Under the pieces are notes generated by a model. That model searched no databases, had not been told where the DNA came from, and saw nothing but the letters and a program-made list of their open reading frames with translations. A DNA stretch of 64,000 nucleotides, from contig CM039502.1 of assembly GCA_022432975.1 (NCBI GenBank), positions 6,376,375-6,440,374 of the forward strand, written 5' to 3'. A program made the position numbers and the translations under genes. Within the stretch, counting starts at the first letter, position 1; each line of letters begins with the position of its first letter. Origin of the DNA: Begonia masoniana (lineage: Eukaryota; Streptophyta; Magnoliopsida; Cucurbitales; Begoniaceae). This document shows positions 42,171 through 53,000 of the stretch, piece by piece.

Positions 42171-44898
42171 TCAAGGAATTTGCTCACTTTTGCTCATGAG
42201 CTGCAAGAGTGCAATCGATTTTCTCTTGGCTCGATTCGTTCCGGTGTTCGAGACCTCGACCAAATACTCGTAGACTCCAAGCTGAAGTGCAGCCAAAATG
42301 CAGGACGAATTCTTCGAACCCAGCTCCAGCAGAACCGAAGTTGCACATTCCTTGTTCTTAGGAGTTCCTTCTCGAATAAACTCGACCAGAGTTTCAATAA
42401 ATGATAGCTGCCCGATTTCCTGCCGCCCATCTGGGTGTGACGAGAGAAGCAAGAAGATGGAGAGGGCTTCATCAACCATGCCCAAGTTTCTGTCCTTGAG
42501 CAGATGGAGCAAGGGCGTGACAATGCCAGCACTAATGGCTCTTGCCTTGTTTCCTTGGTTTAGAGATAGGTTGAACAGTGCAGTGGCCGCATCTTTTTTA
42601 CCTCTAATTGTACCAGTCTGCAACAAATCAACCAATGGTGGTATACCGTTGGACAGCCCAACAGTTAGCTTATTCTCGTCCACCATGGATAAGCTAAACA
42701 AGGCTGCTGCAGAGTTCTCTTTGGCTTCAATGCTGCCTTTCTGCAGAACTTCAATAATGGCTGGGATGGCCCCTTCTCTAGCAATCAACGTTTTGTTGGC
42801 TTCATCAATTGACAAATTCAACAAGGCTGTAACCGCATGCTCTTGAATCTTGGAATCAGGATATGAGAGGAGATGCACGAGAGGTGGAATTCCTCCACCA
42901 TTAGCTATCAAAACTCTATTTTCAGAATTCTCTTTCGAGAGCATCCGTATTTTCATCACAGTTTTTCTCTGCACGTCTAACTGACTGGATGAAAGGTTCT
43001 CAACCAGACAGGAGATTTCCTCTTTGTGTTCTGGGTAGGAGCTCTCCAGTCCTGCACATGTGTCCTTCTTGGGAAGCTGGAATTTATGCTTCTCGCACCA
43101 CTGCAGTATAAGGTTTTTCAGCGCATAATTGGGCGCCAAAGCTAGGTGAGCAAGAGTCTGCCTGGTCTTCGGACATGTCTGGTGGTTGGTTTCGAACCAC
43201 TTCTCTATGCTCTCTCTCTCATACGTCTATAAGAGAAAGATAAACGATGGGAAAGATCAGAGTTCTGGGAGTCACAGAATTATCAAGCTGTATAAAAAAT
43301 GGAATGGTTTTCATAAATTGGAATGCTTCTAGGAAGCAGAACAAAAGTCTAATCCATTCAGATGATCAACATCAATCTGTTTAGATGAAGTTTTCCTTAT
43401 TTTGAGCAACATGTTCGATTGGTCTGTCAAACTTCTCAAATTTTAGTTAAAAAAATTGACTGATCGAGAGGGATAGTGTGAAATGACCTGTCCGCTGGCA
43501 ATGATAACAGGATCTGTCATTATTTCGAGGGTGATTGGACATAGGAATTCATGGGGAATCACCAGAGAAGGGCATTTCTCAAGCGTTTTAGGCATAACAG
43601 GATCATCAAGAATGCTGGTGTTTTCCATCCCTGCTGCCAGTCTGAACTTTTGAAGCAAATCGATGATTTGCTGGGTACTCTCCGCATTTGGTCCACCTCT
43701 TTTTTTTACAAGGGCTTTTACAGCCATGGTTTCTATTTTAATATTCTCAATGCTTTGCAAGTCGAGCTTTTTCGCAATTCTTTCTATTACGACACTATCT
43801 GCATTTCTTTCATCCTGTTTAGAGAGTACCACCATTATATCCATTGCAAGTTCTATATCCTGGGTGTCTGTGCGTCTTTTTGCTCGTTTAAGTTGTGCGC
43901 GCATCAGCTCTACCTGAACCATAGTAAAATTCAACAATCTGTTATAAACATTACCCAAACAGAATATTAGAAAAAGAAAAAAAAAAATCCCTCCTCTGAA
44001 ACCGACAGATTTTGTTATTATAGTCACAAATACGAGAACGCAAAAACAATTTAATTTCCCAAAGTCGGACAAATTTGTGGCTCAAGATAATCTCATCATC
44101 ATATTTTCACAACAATCTGAATATTTGAACTCAGATAACGGAATGTCAGTGCAGCAAGGTTTCCAATCCATTAATAAGAACAGGAATATAATTTTCATTT
44201 CAGCAGGGCCCATTCAACTACAAACAGAACGACCAGTGCTTTTGCCTTCACTTCAGACTTTTAATTAGCTAGAAAGTAACCCTGAAAAGATGGGAAAAGA
44301 AAGGCTCCGAAGAGATCAAAAGGAAAATGTGCAAACCTCTTCTGTCACTTCATCTGAGACCCCCAGTTCATCATGTGGCAAACCATCCAAAGCTTTGATC
44401 ATTTTATCATAAACACCCTTAAATTTGATCATAATCGCTTCATTTTCGAGGGCCTAAAACAACAGTTGGGTAGAAATATTACATGAGCCACGTAGAGTCA
44501 GAATTGGAATTAACAGGATTTAAAAAATCCCTTACCAAATAAATCTTGCTTCCCTCATTACAGGCTTTTAACAATTTATTGGCCGCAAGCAAAGCCTTCT
44601 TCAGATTGCACAACCAAACAACGCCATTCTCCTGGATCGTCGTTTCCAAATCCCGCAATTCTTCAAAAAGCGGCAATAACAACTTCATGCGCCGCACAAG
44701 GTTATAACATTCCTTTCTCTGAGTCCTTTTATAATCTCCATACTGAGCCACACATTCAATTATTGCCACCAAACCTTGAGCAACAGGCAATTCCACAGGA
44801 GGATTGGACGTGCTAAAATCACCCTCCTCGTCCAAAATCTCTGCTCCACCTTCATTTCTGTCCCCATCCATCACCAATTCACCATACATCCGACGCAT
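42171..44898 (-). CDS. PUB15: U-box ARM-repeat E3 ubiquitin ligase, PUB15-like
   Basis: Four exons, 44898-44536, 44453-44337, 43913-43488 and 43226-42171, join in frame to 653 residues (Arabidopsis PUB15 is about 660). Order: the U-box N-terminal domain (about residues 35-260; [40 protein letters not shown]), the U-box ([44 protein letters not shown]), then armadillo repeats ([56 protein letters not shown]). The U-box is split by the intron after GQ, as is common in this subfamily. The segment around [19 protein letters not shown] and the ending [12 protein letters not shown] point to PUB15 (At5g42340) rather than PUB13/14. An alternative start is Met4 at 44889. It is divergent from the cyclin gene, with about 2.1 kb between. 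Confidence 0.95.
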
Positions 44899-47019
44899 AA
44901 AAACTGAAATTTAAATCAATCAAAGCCCAAAAAATTCAACGAAATTTCCCCCCAAAACAAAGAAAGGCAAGCTGAGAATGGCGTGGAGGGGAAGAGCAAG
45001 GAGAAGAGAAGGAAACCCTAACCCTAATCGGTGGTTTGTGAGGGAGATGTTGAAGAAGCACATTTGGCGGGATTTTCGGGTTGGTTCGATTTATAAGAGG
45101 TAAATAATTGGCGGGGGTCCGTTTGTGTGTGTAACGGTGTACAGCCTTAATATAGTAATCACACTTAGAAAGTTGGTTAATTTCAAACCGTAATGTCCAA
45201 CCCATTGCCTTGTTGCTCTCTCTCTCTCTCTCTAAACCATTAAACCTACCTTCTTCGTTTCCCTCTTTTGTTTTCCTCGTTAATTACTCGATCGAGTCGG
45301 TCTTGCTTGATGAGTTAAAATACTCGACTTGAATCGACTTATTCGTTTGATAGAACTGAGAGCCTAATAGAACTGAAATAGTTTGACTCGATACAACTAA
45401 ATCAAATCCGTTAGATTAGCTGATTAACTTGAAACTATATTGACTTTCTTGTAATTTAGAAATTGTGAGTTATTTATTTCATATATTTCCTCGAAGGTCA
45501 GTGAATTTTCTTATATTATTCAATTAAGTATGAATTTATTATCTATAATAAGTTATTTTTATTTTATTATTTTTTATAATATGAATTAAATATTGTACAC
45601 TTATAACCATGATCCACCGTCCAATCCGGATCCATTCCTACTGGACTCTCTCACTCACCTTCAAGTGGGCCACACAGAAATGTGTCCGCTCGTCCCATCA
45701 CCGAAATCGACCATCCTTATTAAGCCCAGTCATCTCTCACAACGCTCCCACGCACTTCTGTGTACAATTCCACGTGGCTATTTGGAGAGAAGCATGAAGG
45801 CCCACTAGACACTAGGAGGTGGACCCGTGTGTTCGAGCTGAAATAAAAATGGAACCGAAACAAGAATTTTTTTCAAGGTTTAGGCTTTGGTTTGTTTTGG
45901 CAAGTATTGGTTTGGTTTGGTTTGGTTTGGGCGGAAGAATCAGATTTAAGTTGGGCGTGGGTTGGTTAATGGTTTTGGTTGAACGAATTTATCACAAGAG
46001 GTGAGCACAATTCTATTCGGTTTTTGACTTGAACCAAACTGAATTAGCCACTCACGTTTCAGAACAATCGAGACCAAATTGAAATGTAAGATGCAGGTCA
46101 AAAAAAAAAAAAATTTATAAAAATATATTAACGAAGAGTTGAGTTTTGTTAGGTTCGACCCGAATCACTCGTTAAATTCAGGTTATTCATTCTACAAATT
46201 GGCTTTGTTAAAGTTTTTGTCTGTTTTTTTTACTTGGAATACCAAGAACCGAACCATAGATAACAATTCTCCTTCGTTACACACTAATCTCGATTTACTC
46301 AAATACGAAACTCGAATCTTCCAGCAATTCAATTTGGTCATGCGCGACTCTATTTGAGACTTGGTCTGATTTTGATTTGGAGCGCCTAGTTGGCTTCGGC
46401 TTTTTTTAATTATCACAAATTATTCGGTTTGGTTGGACCGGTTGCACCGCTAGGCAGCATCCATGAAAAGGTGTTAATAATGAAAGGCGAGATTTTGAAA
46501 GCACATCTCACATAACCGTTGAAGAAGACGCACCCGAATGCGCGACCTTTTTTTAATCTGGAAGAGCGAGATCTGACGGATTTGATTTAGTAGCCGTTGG
46601 CTTTTCAAATTTTCTTGTGTTTGGAGGAGAAAGGAGAGAGCTTGTGCGGACAATATATCCGCCCTTTCCGTCCCCATATCGCCTCCCTACTTGTCTTTTT
46701 CTACTCCCCCGGAAATCCAAATCCCAGATCTTCCAAAGCTTTAATGGAGTTTCCGCTCTAGTCTCTCCTCATTAGTCGTGTTGCAGATCTGCCCAGAAGT
46801 TTTTGAGTCTTGACGAGTTTAAACTGTTCTTGCTTCTGCAGGTTTCAAAGTTTGTTCTTTCTCGATAATTTCTATATGGGTGTTGCATTGTAGTCGATCG
46901 CTGGTTCTTGATTGATTCTTTCTCTTTTCTTTTTTCGTATTGTTTTCTTTAGCCTTCGAATACCCATCAATCTCCTGTCTGTGTAAACTTTCTCAGTGTT
47001 TCTCCGCAGGGGGAGGAGA
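44899..47019. other. divergent promoter region between PUB15-like and cyclin genes
   Basis: Contains a (CT)n tract at about 45215-45232, a (GGTTT)n tract at about 45906-45930 and an A-run near 46099-46111. Around 46000 there are GGTGAGCACA and CGGTTTTTGAC words like those of the foldback element at 3607. The cyclin leader, probably with a leader intron, occupies roughly 46650-47019. No further gene was seen. Confidence 0.45.
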
Positions 47020-49539
47020 ATGGCTGGATCCGACGAGAACAACCCGGGTGTGATGGGACCCGTAGATCAGCAAGGTAGCGCAAATCTAAACTGAATTTCT
47101 CTATCCTTTTTCCAGCTGCTGTTTCAGAATCACAAATCTATCTTCCATCTGTTTGGCATTTGTACTTCTGTAATATGTTTTTGGTGCAATTGAAGGTGGA
47201 CGTGCAGGAGGCGTCAAATTCGTGTTTGGAGCAGGCCAAAACCGTAGAGCGTTGAGCATTATTAACCGGAATATTGCTGGAGCTCCCCCTTACCCATGTG
47301 CAGTCCACAAAAGAGGCTTGACAGAGTAATCCTCTTTAAATTTTGTTTTGTTTCTTCTCAAACAAAAATGATGGAGGGTATTGTCTCATCGACCGAGCTA
47401 AAGCAAAATAATCCTGTATAAAAACGAGGGGATTCCCTCTCTCCTTGAGTTACCTGGTGGAGAGTTTTACTCTCTCACTTTCCATCAGAGAGAAGTAGAG
47501 AACCCAATCTGATTGTGGTGTATGATATTGTCACTTTCTTATCCTTGATTTTGAACTCAGAAAACATGTTGTCTGCAATAAGTTCCCAGAGCGTTCTGGT
47601 ACATCGACCAATCACTAGGTAGCATACGATTTTACCTCATTTCCCTCTCTCCTTGAGTTACCTGGTGGAGAGTTTTACTCTCTCACTTTCCATCAGAGAG
47701 AAGTAGAGAACCCAATCTGATTGTGGTATGATATTTGTCAACTTTCTTAATCCTTGATTTTGAACTCAGAAAACATGTTGTCTGCAATAAGTTCCCAAGC
47801 GTTCTGGTACATCGACCAATCACTAGGTAGCATACGATTTTACCTCATTCTCTCTCTCTCTCTCTCTATCTCTTCATTCCCATTCTAATTCTGTTATTGA
47901 ATTCATTTCTTCCATTTAGGAAGTTTGCTGCCCAGATGGTCAATAAGCAACAACAAACAGATCAAGAGGTACATTCTTGAAGAAATGAATTTTTTTTAAA
48001 TGTGAGCCAATTATTCGGATTATTAGAATTGTAACTTCCTTGTTATTTCAGGAGATTCAGAAACCTGTCAAGGTGGTCGAAAAGGAATCAGAAGATCACA
48101 TCATAGACCTGGAAGACGACAATGAAACGGAGGAACTCCCAGTTCCCAAGTTTTCCCAACACACAGCAGCAATGTTGGAGGAAGTTGATGCCATGGTAGT
48201 AGTTCTTCCCCTTCCTTGGATTAAGACGTCAACTTTTGTCGTTCAGTAGCTTAGAAAACGTTTGGTTGATGGTCAGGAGGAAGTGGAAATGGAAGATATA
48301 GCTGAAGAGTCAGTTGTGGACATAGACAGCCTTGATAAAAACAATCATCTTGCAGTTGTTGAGTACATTGATGATTTGTATGCCTACTACAGAAAAGTAG
48401 AGGTCAGTTTCTTACTGGTTCAATCTTTACCAGATTGTTTCTGTCCGAGAAAATGAGGAACATTCTCATGAGTTCATTCTTGCAGAGTTCTAGCTGCGTC
48501 CCACCAAACTACATGGCTCAGCAGGCTGATATTAACGAGAGAATGAGAGGTATTCTAGTCGATTGGCTAATCGAGGTAATAAATAACAAATGCCTTAGAA
48601 ATTGTGGGTTTTCTTGGAATTGAGCAAAGCAAGACTGATTGATTCTGTGGATAAAAATGATAGGTGCATTACAAGTTTGAGTTGATGGAGGAGACTCTAT
48701 ACCTCACAGTCAACCTGATTGATAGATTCTTAGCAGTTCAGTCAGTGGTCAGGAAGAAATTGCAGCTGGTCGGAGTAACAGCAATGCTTCTCGCTTGCAA
48801 ATATGAAGAAGTTTCGGTTCCTGTGGTGGAGGATCTCATCCTGATTTCTGATAAAGCTTACAGTAGAAAAGAAGTGCTTGAGATGGTAGAGTTTTTTCGA
48901 TGAATTCTGTTATTTTCCAACATTTTCGAAGAAGGGTCATTGAATAATGAATGTTATGTGCAGGAAAAGTTGATGGTAAATTCTTTGCAGTTCAATCTCT
49001 CAGTTCCCACGTCTTATGTATTCATGAGGAGATTTCTCAAAGCTGCTCAATCCGACAAAAAGGTACAGTACTATATGGTTATAGCTTAGCAAAATAGTTA
49101 AAAATGGAAAGCTGATTTCTGTGTTTTGATCATCATCATCTCCAGCTTGAACTACTGTCGTTCTTCATGATCGAACTCTGTCTGATAGAGTACGAAATGC
49201 TAAAGTTTCAGCCGTCTTTGTTAGCTGCATCTGCAATTTTCACAGCCCAGTGTTGTCTTAGTGGGTCTAAGCAATGGAGCAACACCAGTGTATTGCATAG
49301 TTGCTATTCAGAAGAGCAGCTTTTGTGAGTATAATTTCTTTGCCACTTCCTTCTTTTTGACAGGGAAAGGCTAATTTTTTTTTTTTTGTTTTGATTATTC
49401 GTAAAGGGAATGCTCGCAGATGATGGTGGGTTTCCATCAGAAAGCTGCAACAGGGAAGCTGACAGGAGTTCACAAGAAGTATTCCACGTCCAAGTTTGGT
49501 TATGTCGCAAGAACAGAGCCTGCTAACTTTCTGTTGTGA
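47020..49539 (+). CDS. CYCB2: B2-type mitotic cyclin
   Basis: Ten exons (47020-47074, 47196-47325, 47920-47968, 48052-48195, 48277-48402, 48486-48575, 48664-48885, 48964-49062, 49146-49324, 49407-49539) join in frame to 408 residues. Mitotic B cyclins activate CDKs at G2/M. The N-terminus carries a destruction box [10 protein letters not shown] (about residue 36) for APC/C-driven degradation, followed by an acidic linker. The cyclin box starts at [20 protein letters not shown], continues [19 protein letters not shown] and [20 protein letters not shown], and is followed by the C-terminal cyclin fold ([20 protein letters not shown]). The form fits the plant CYCB2 subgroup (CYCB2;3/2;4-like). 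A 208-bp tandem duplication lies in the second intron, with no effect on the coding frame. Confidence 0.95.
47433..47848. repeat. 208-bp tandem duplication in a cyclin intron
   Basis: Copy 1 is 47433-47640 and copy 2 is 47641-47848, directly abutting. They differ by a handful of small indels (GTGGTGTATG versus GTGGTATG; CCCAGAGCG versus CCCAAGCG; three extra single bases in copy 2) and hence keep equal length. A (TC)n tract follows directly at 47849-47868. Confidence 0.9.
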
Positions 49540-50092
49540 TCTGTTCAATCACAAATAGCCTGACTGAAATAATTTTTTTCCTTCTGGGGGAGATGATGAT
49601 GATACGAAAGAGCGGGTTGCCCCCTGATTTGACGTTTGGTTCATTGTTACATAGTTTTTTTTTTCTTGTGTTCATTGTCTGTCACACAGGACTTGTATAA
49701 CCAAACAGAGGAAACAAATTTCATGAACTGTTTTTTTGGATACTTATTCGTATTTCTACCCTCTGGAATGAAAATTAATAATCATGGGTATAATTTGGTT
49801 GTTGCCACCCATTCTTTTTTCCCGGCTAAGTTCTGGTAGATTGTTAATGGTGCCGGCGATTCCGGCGGACCCATTCATGAAATTCACGGTTGTAGACATA
49901 GTTGCGATATCACGTGGATTCAATGCTGTGCTTGCCTGGGAAACCGAGAAAAGTGGGAAAAAGCCTTGCGTAAACGTGGGTCCAACAAACCAACGGTCGA
50001 GATCTTTCGGGTTTTGGATCCAATCATGTTGGGGAGAGAGTAGAGTAGTGGAGTGGGAGCTGGGTTGAAGAAGAGCGACTGAGTTGGAAAAG
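49540..50092. other. cyclin 3' flank and starch branching enzyme promoter
   Basis: Co-directional genes; the cyclin 3' untranslated region occupies the left part. The branching enzyme leader occupies perhaps the last 200 bases. No coding exon was recognised. Confidence 0.45.
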
Positions 50093-53000
50093 ATGCTGGC
50101 GTCTTTGGGTTTTCTGCCGTCTGCTTCTTTTGGGTCTTCGTCTATTTCGTCATCGAAGGACCCAAGGGTAACTCACTCGCTCCGAATCAACATCAGTAAT
50201 TATTTTGGTTTTTGTTTAGTGTTTTTGGGGATTGAATTCAAACCTGTCGGAGGATCTTCTAATTTTCCATCTCAAAAATTGTCGATCAAATTGGAGTTCT
50301 TGGCTTTCTTAATCTCATCGTAGCCTGTTTGATCATATGACTGTATAGCACTTCTTCCATGTCTTGTTCCTCAGATATGGAAACAGATTGATGACTCGAG
50401 AGAGTAAGATTTTAATCCACAAAAAGTAGGATGAAAAAGGAACTTACAACATTAGCAAGACCAAAAAAACACCTGGAGCTTCATGAACTAGTCGTTTCAT
50501 TGCATAACGATACATTTTCATCATCTGACACTCGTAGACTGATGTACTTTATTTATCCCATATCATCTTGCCTTGCTTTGTATCTGTGTAAAACTTGGTC
50601 TCCTTTGTCTTAATGGTCTGATTATATTTAAAGGCTTCCAGAAATAGGTGGATCCCTGCAAGAAAAGCAATTAAGCTGAACTTTTTTGAGCACCATATCG
50701 ACCTTATTAAACCCACAATCTCGTCCTACGATCAGGTATGTTGAGTTTCTTACCTTTGAATTTATTGCTTGAGAAAACTGTATTGCCAGAACATTAGTTA
50801 GTCCTTCTTCAGCAATGGGCATCCTTACCCTTTTAATGTTGTAAACAATAGTATCAAGTGAATTATCATATGAACATAATGGATATCTTCGTTTTTTTTT
50901 GTGTTTAAATTGAGGCAACGTCTTCTTTTATCACGTGAACATAATATGGATTATTTTCATCTTCTTTTCCATGACCTTCCAGCTGCCTTTGATATACAGT
51001 TTCTTGTTCTCTTTTGTGTAACAGTATACACACATCAATTCAGGTTCCTTGTTGTTTCATTTGAAAAAGTTGCGATCTGATGAGGTTTACTTACTAGGTG
51101 CATCGAACCCGAGCCACGACTGTGATGACAGAGGACAAATCGATGACATCTTCTGAGGAAAATATTGAGGAAAATATAGATAACCTTGGAATCTTCAAAA
51201 TGGATCCAAAATTGATACCCTTTCGAGATCACTTTAGATATAGAATGAAGAAATATGCTGATCAGAAAACGCTTCTAGAGAAATATGAAGGAGGCCTTGA
51301 AGAATTCGCACTTGGTACTTAATCTAACCAATTTTCTTTTCACTTTATCCTGTACAAGGATAGTTTGATGAGACCTGCAATAAGTTTTAAGTCAGATTTT
51401 CGAGCTTTTCTCCTCATTATAATGCCGTTTTTGTCTCTACTTTTGTAGGGTATTTGAAATTTGGATTTAATGTAGAAAAAGATGGAATTGTTTATCGTGA
51501 ATGGGCACCTGCTGCTCAGTAAGTGGGATACGCATATGAGTCAAAGATTGTTAATATTGTCTATCTCAGTTGATAATGCAATTTGAATTCCCTAATGGTA
51601 GGGAAGCACAGGTTTTTGGGGACTTTAATGGATGGGATGGGGCCAGACATCATATGGCAAAAAATGAATTTGGCGTTTGGAGCATTAAGATTCCTCATCA
51701 AAATGGAAGGCCTGCCATTCCTCATAACTCGAGAATCAAGTTCCGTTTCAAGCATAATGGAGTTTGGAATGATCGAATTCCTGCTTGGATTAAGTATGCT
51801 ACTGTTGATCCCACCAGATTTGGGGCACCATACGACGGCATTTTTTGGGATCCTCCACCCTCAGAAAGGTATCGACTATTCATACTTGAACATACATGAA
51901 TAAGAATTTATCACTTTCCACTGACACAAAAATGAAGCAATTTGAAGTCCCCATAATTATGTATTTAGACAGACTCTCCATTAGTATCTTTTACAAGAAA
52001 TGTCACTTTCTATTTGGTAAATAATACTTATCATTAAAGACTAATACTTAGCATGTAGCTTTGAATTTAAGGAAATATGGCATTGTTCATTATTTATATC
52101 TTGATGCAGATATGAATTTAAGCATCCACGGCCTCCAAAGCCCAATGCCCCTCGAATATATGAAACTCATGTGGGAATGAGTAGTTCTGAACTCCGTGTG
52201 AATTCATACAGAGAATTTGCTGATGATATCTTACCTCGTGTTAAAGCAAATAACTATAACACTGTCCAGTTAATGGCTGTGATGGAGCATTCATATTATG
52301 CATCTTTTGGGTATCATGTCACTAACTTTTTTGCTGTGAGTAGTCGATCTGGAACTCCTGAGGACCTTAAATATCTTATTGATAAGGCTCATAGCTTAGG
52401 AATAAGAGTACTTATGGATGTTATTCACAGCCATGCGAGTAACAATGTGACTGATGGCCTCAATGGCTTTGATGTTGGCCAAAGCTCTCAAGATTCTTAC
52501 TTTCACCAAGGAGATCGTGGCCACCATAAGCTCTGGGATAGTAGACTTTTTAACTATGCAAATTGGGAGGTTCTTCGTTTTCTTTTATCCAACGTAAGGT
52601 GGTGGATTGAGGAGTTCAAATTTGACGGGTTTCGATTTGATGGGATAACTTCAATGTTGTATCATCACCATGGGATCAATATGACTTTTACTGGGAATTA
52701 CAATGAGTATTTTAGTGAAGATACAGATGTTGATGCTATCGTGTATTTAATGCTGGCCAATGATCTTATTTTTAACATTTTTCCGGATGCAACTGTGATT
52801 GCTGAAGATGTTTCAGGTATGCCTGGACTTGGAAGAACTGTTTCTGAGGGTGGTGTTGGTTTTGACTACCGCCTTGCTATGGCCATCCCCGATAAATGGA
52901 TTGATTACTTGAAGAACAAGAATGATGAAGAGTGGTCTATGCAGCAAATCTGTGGGAGCCTGACTAACAGGAGATACACCGAGAAGTGCATATCTTATGC

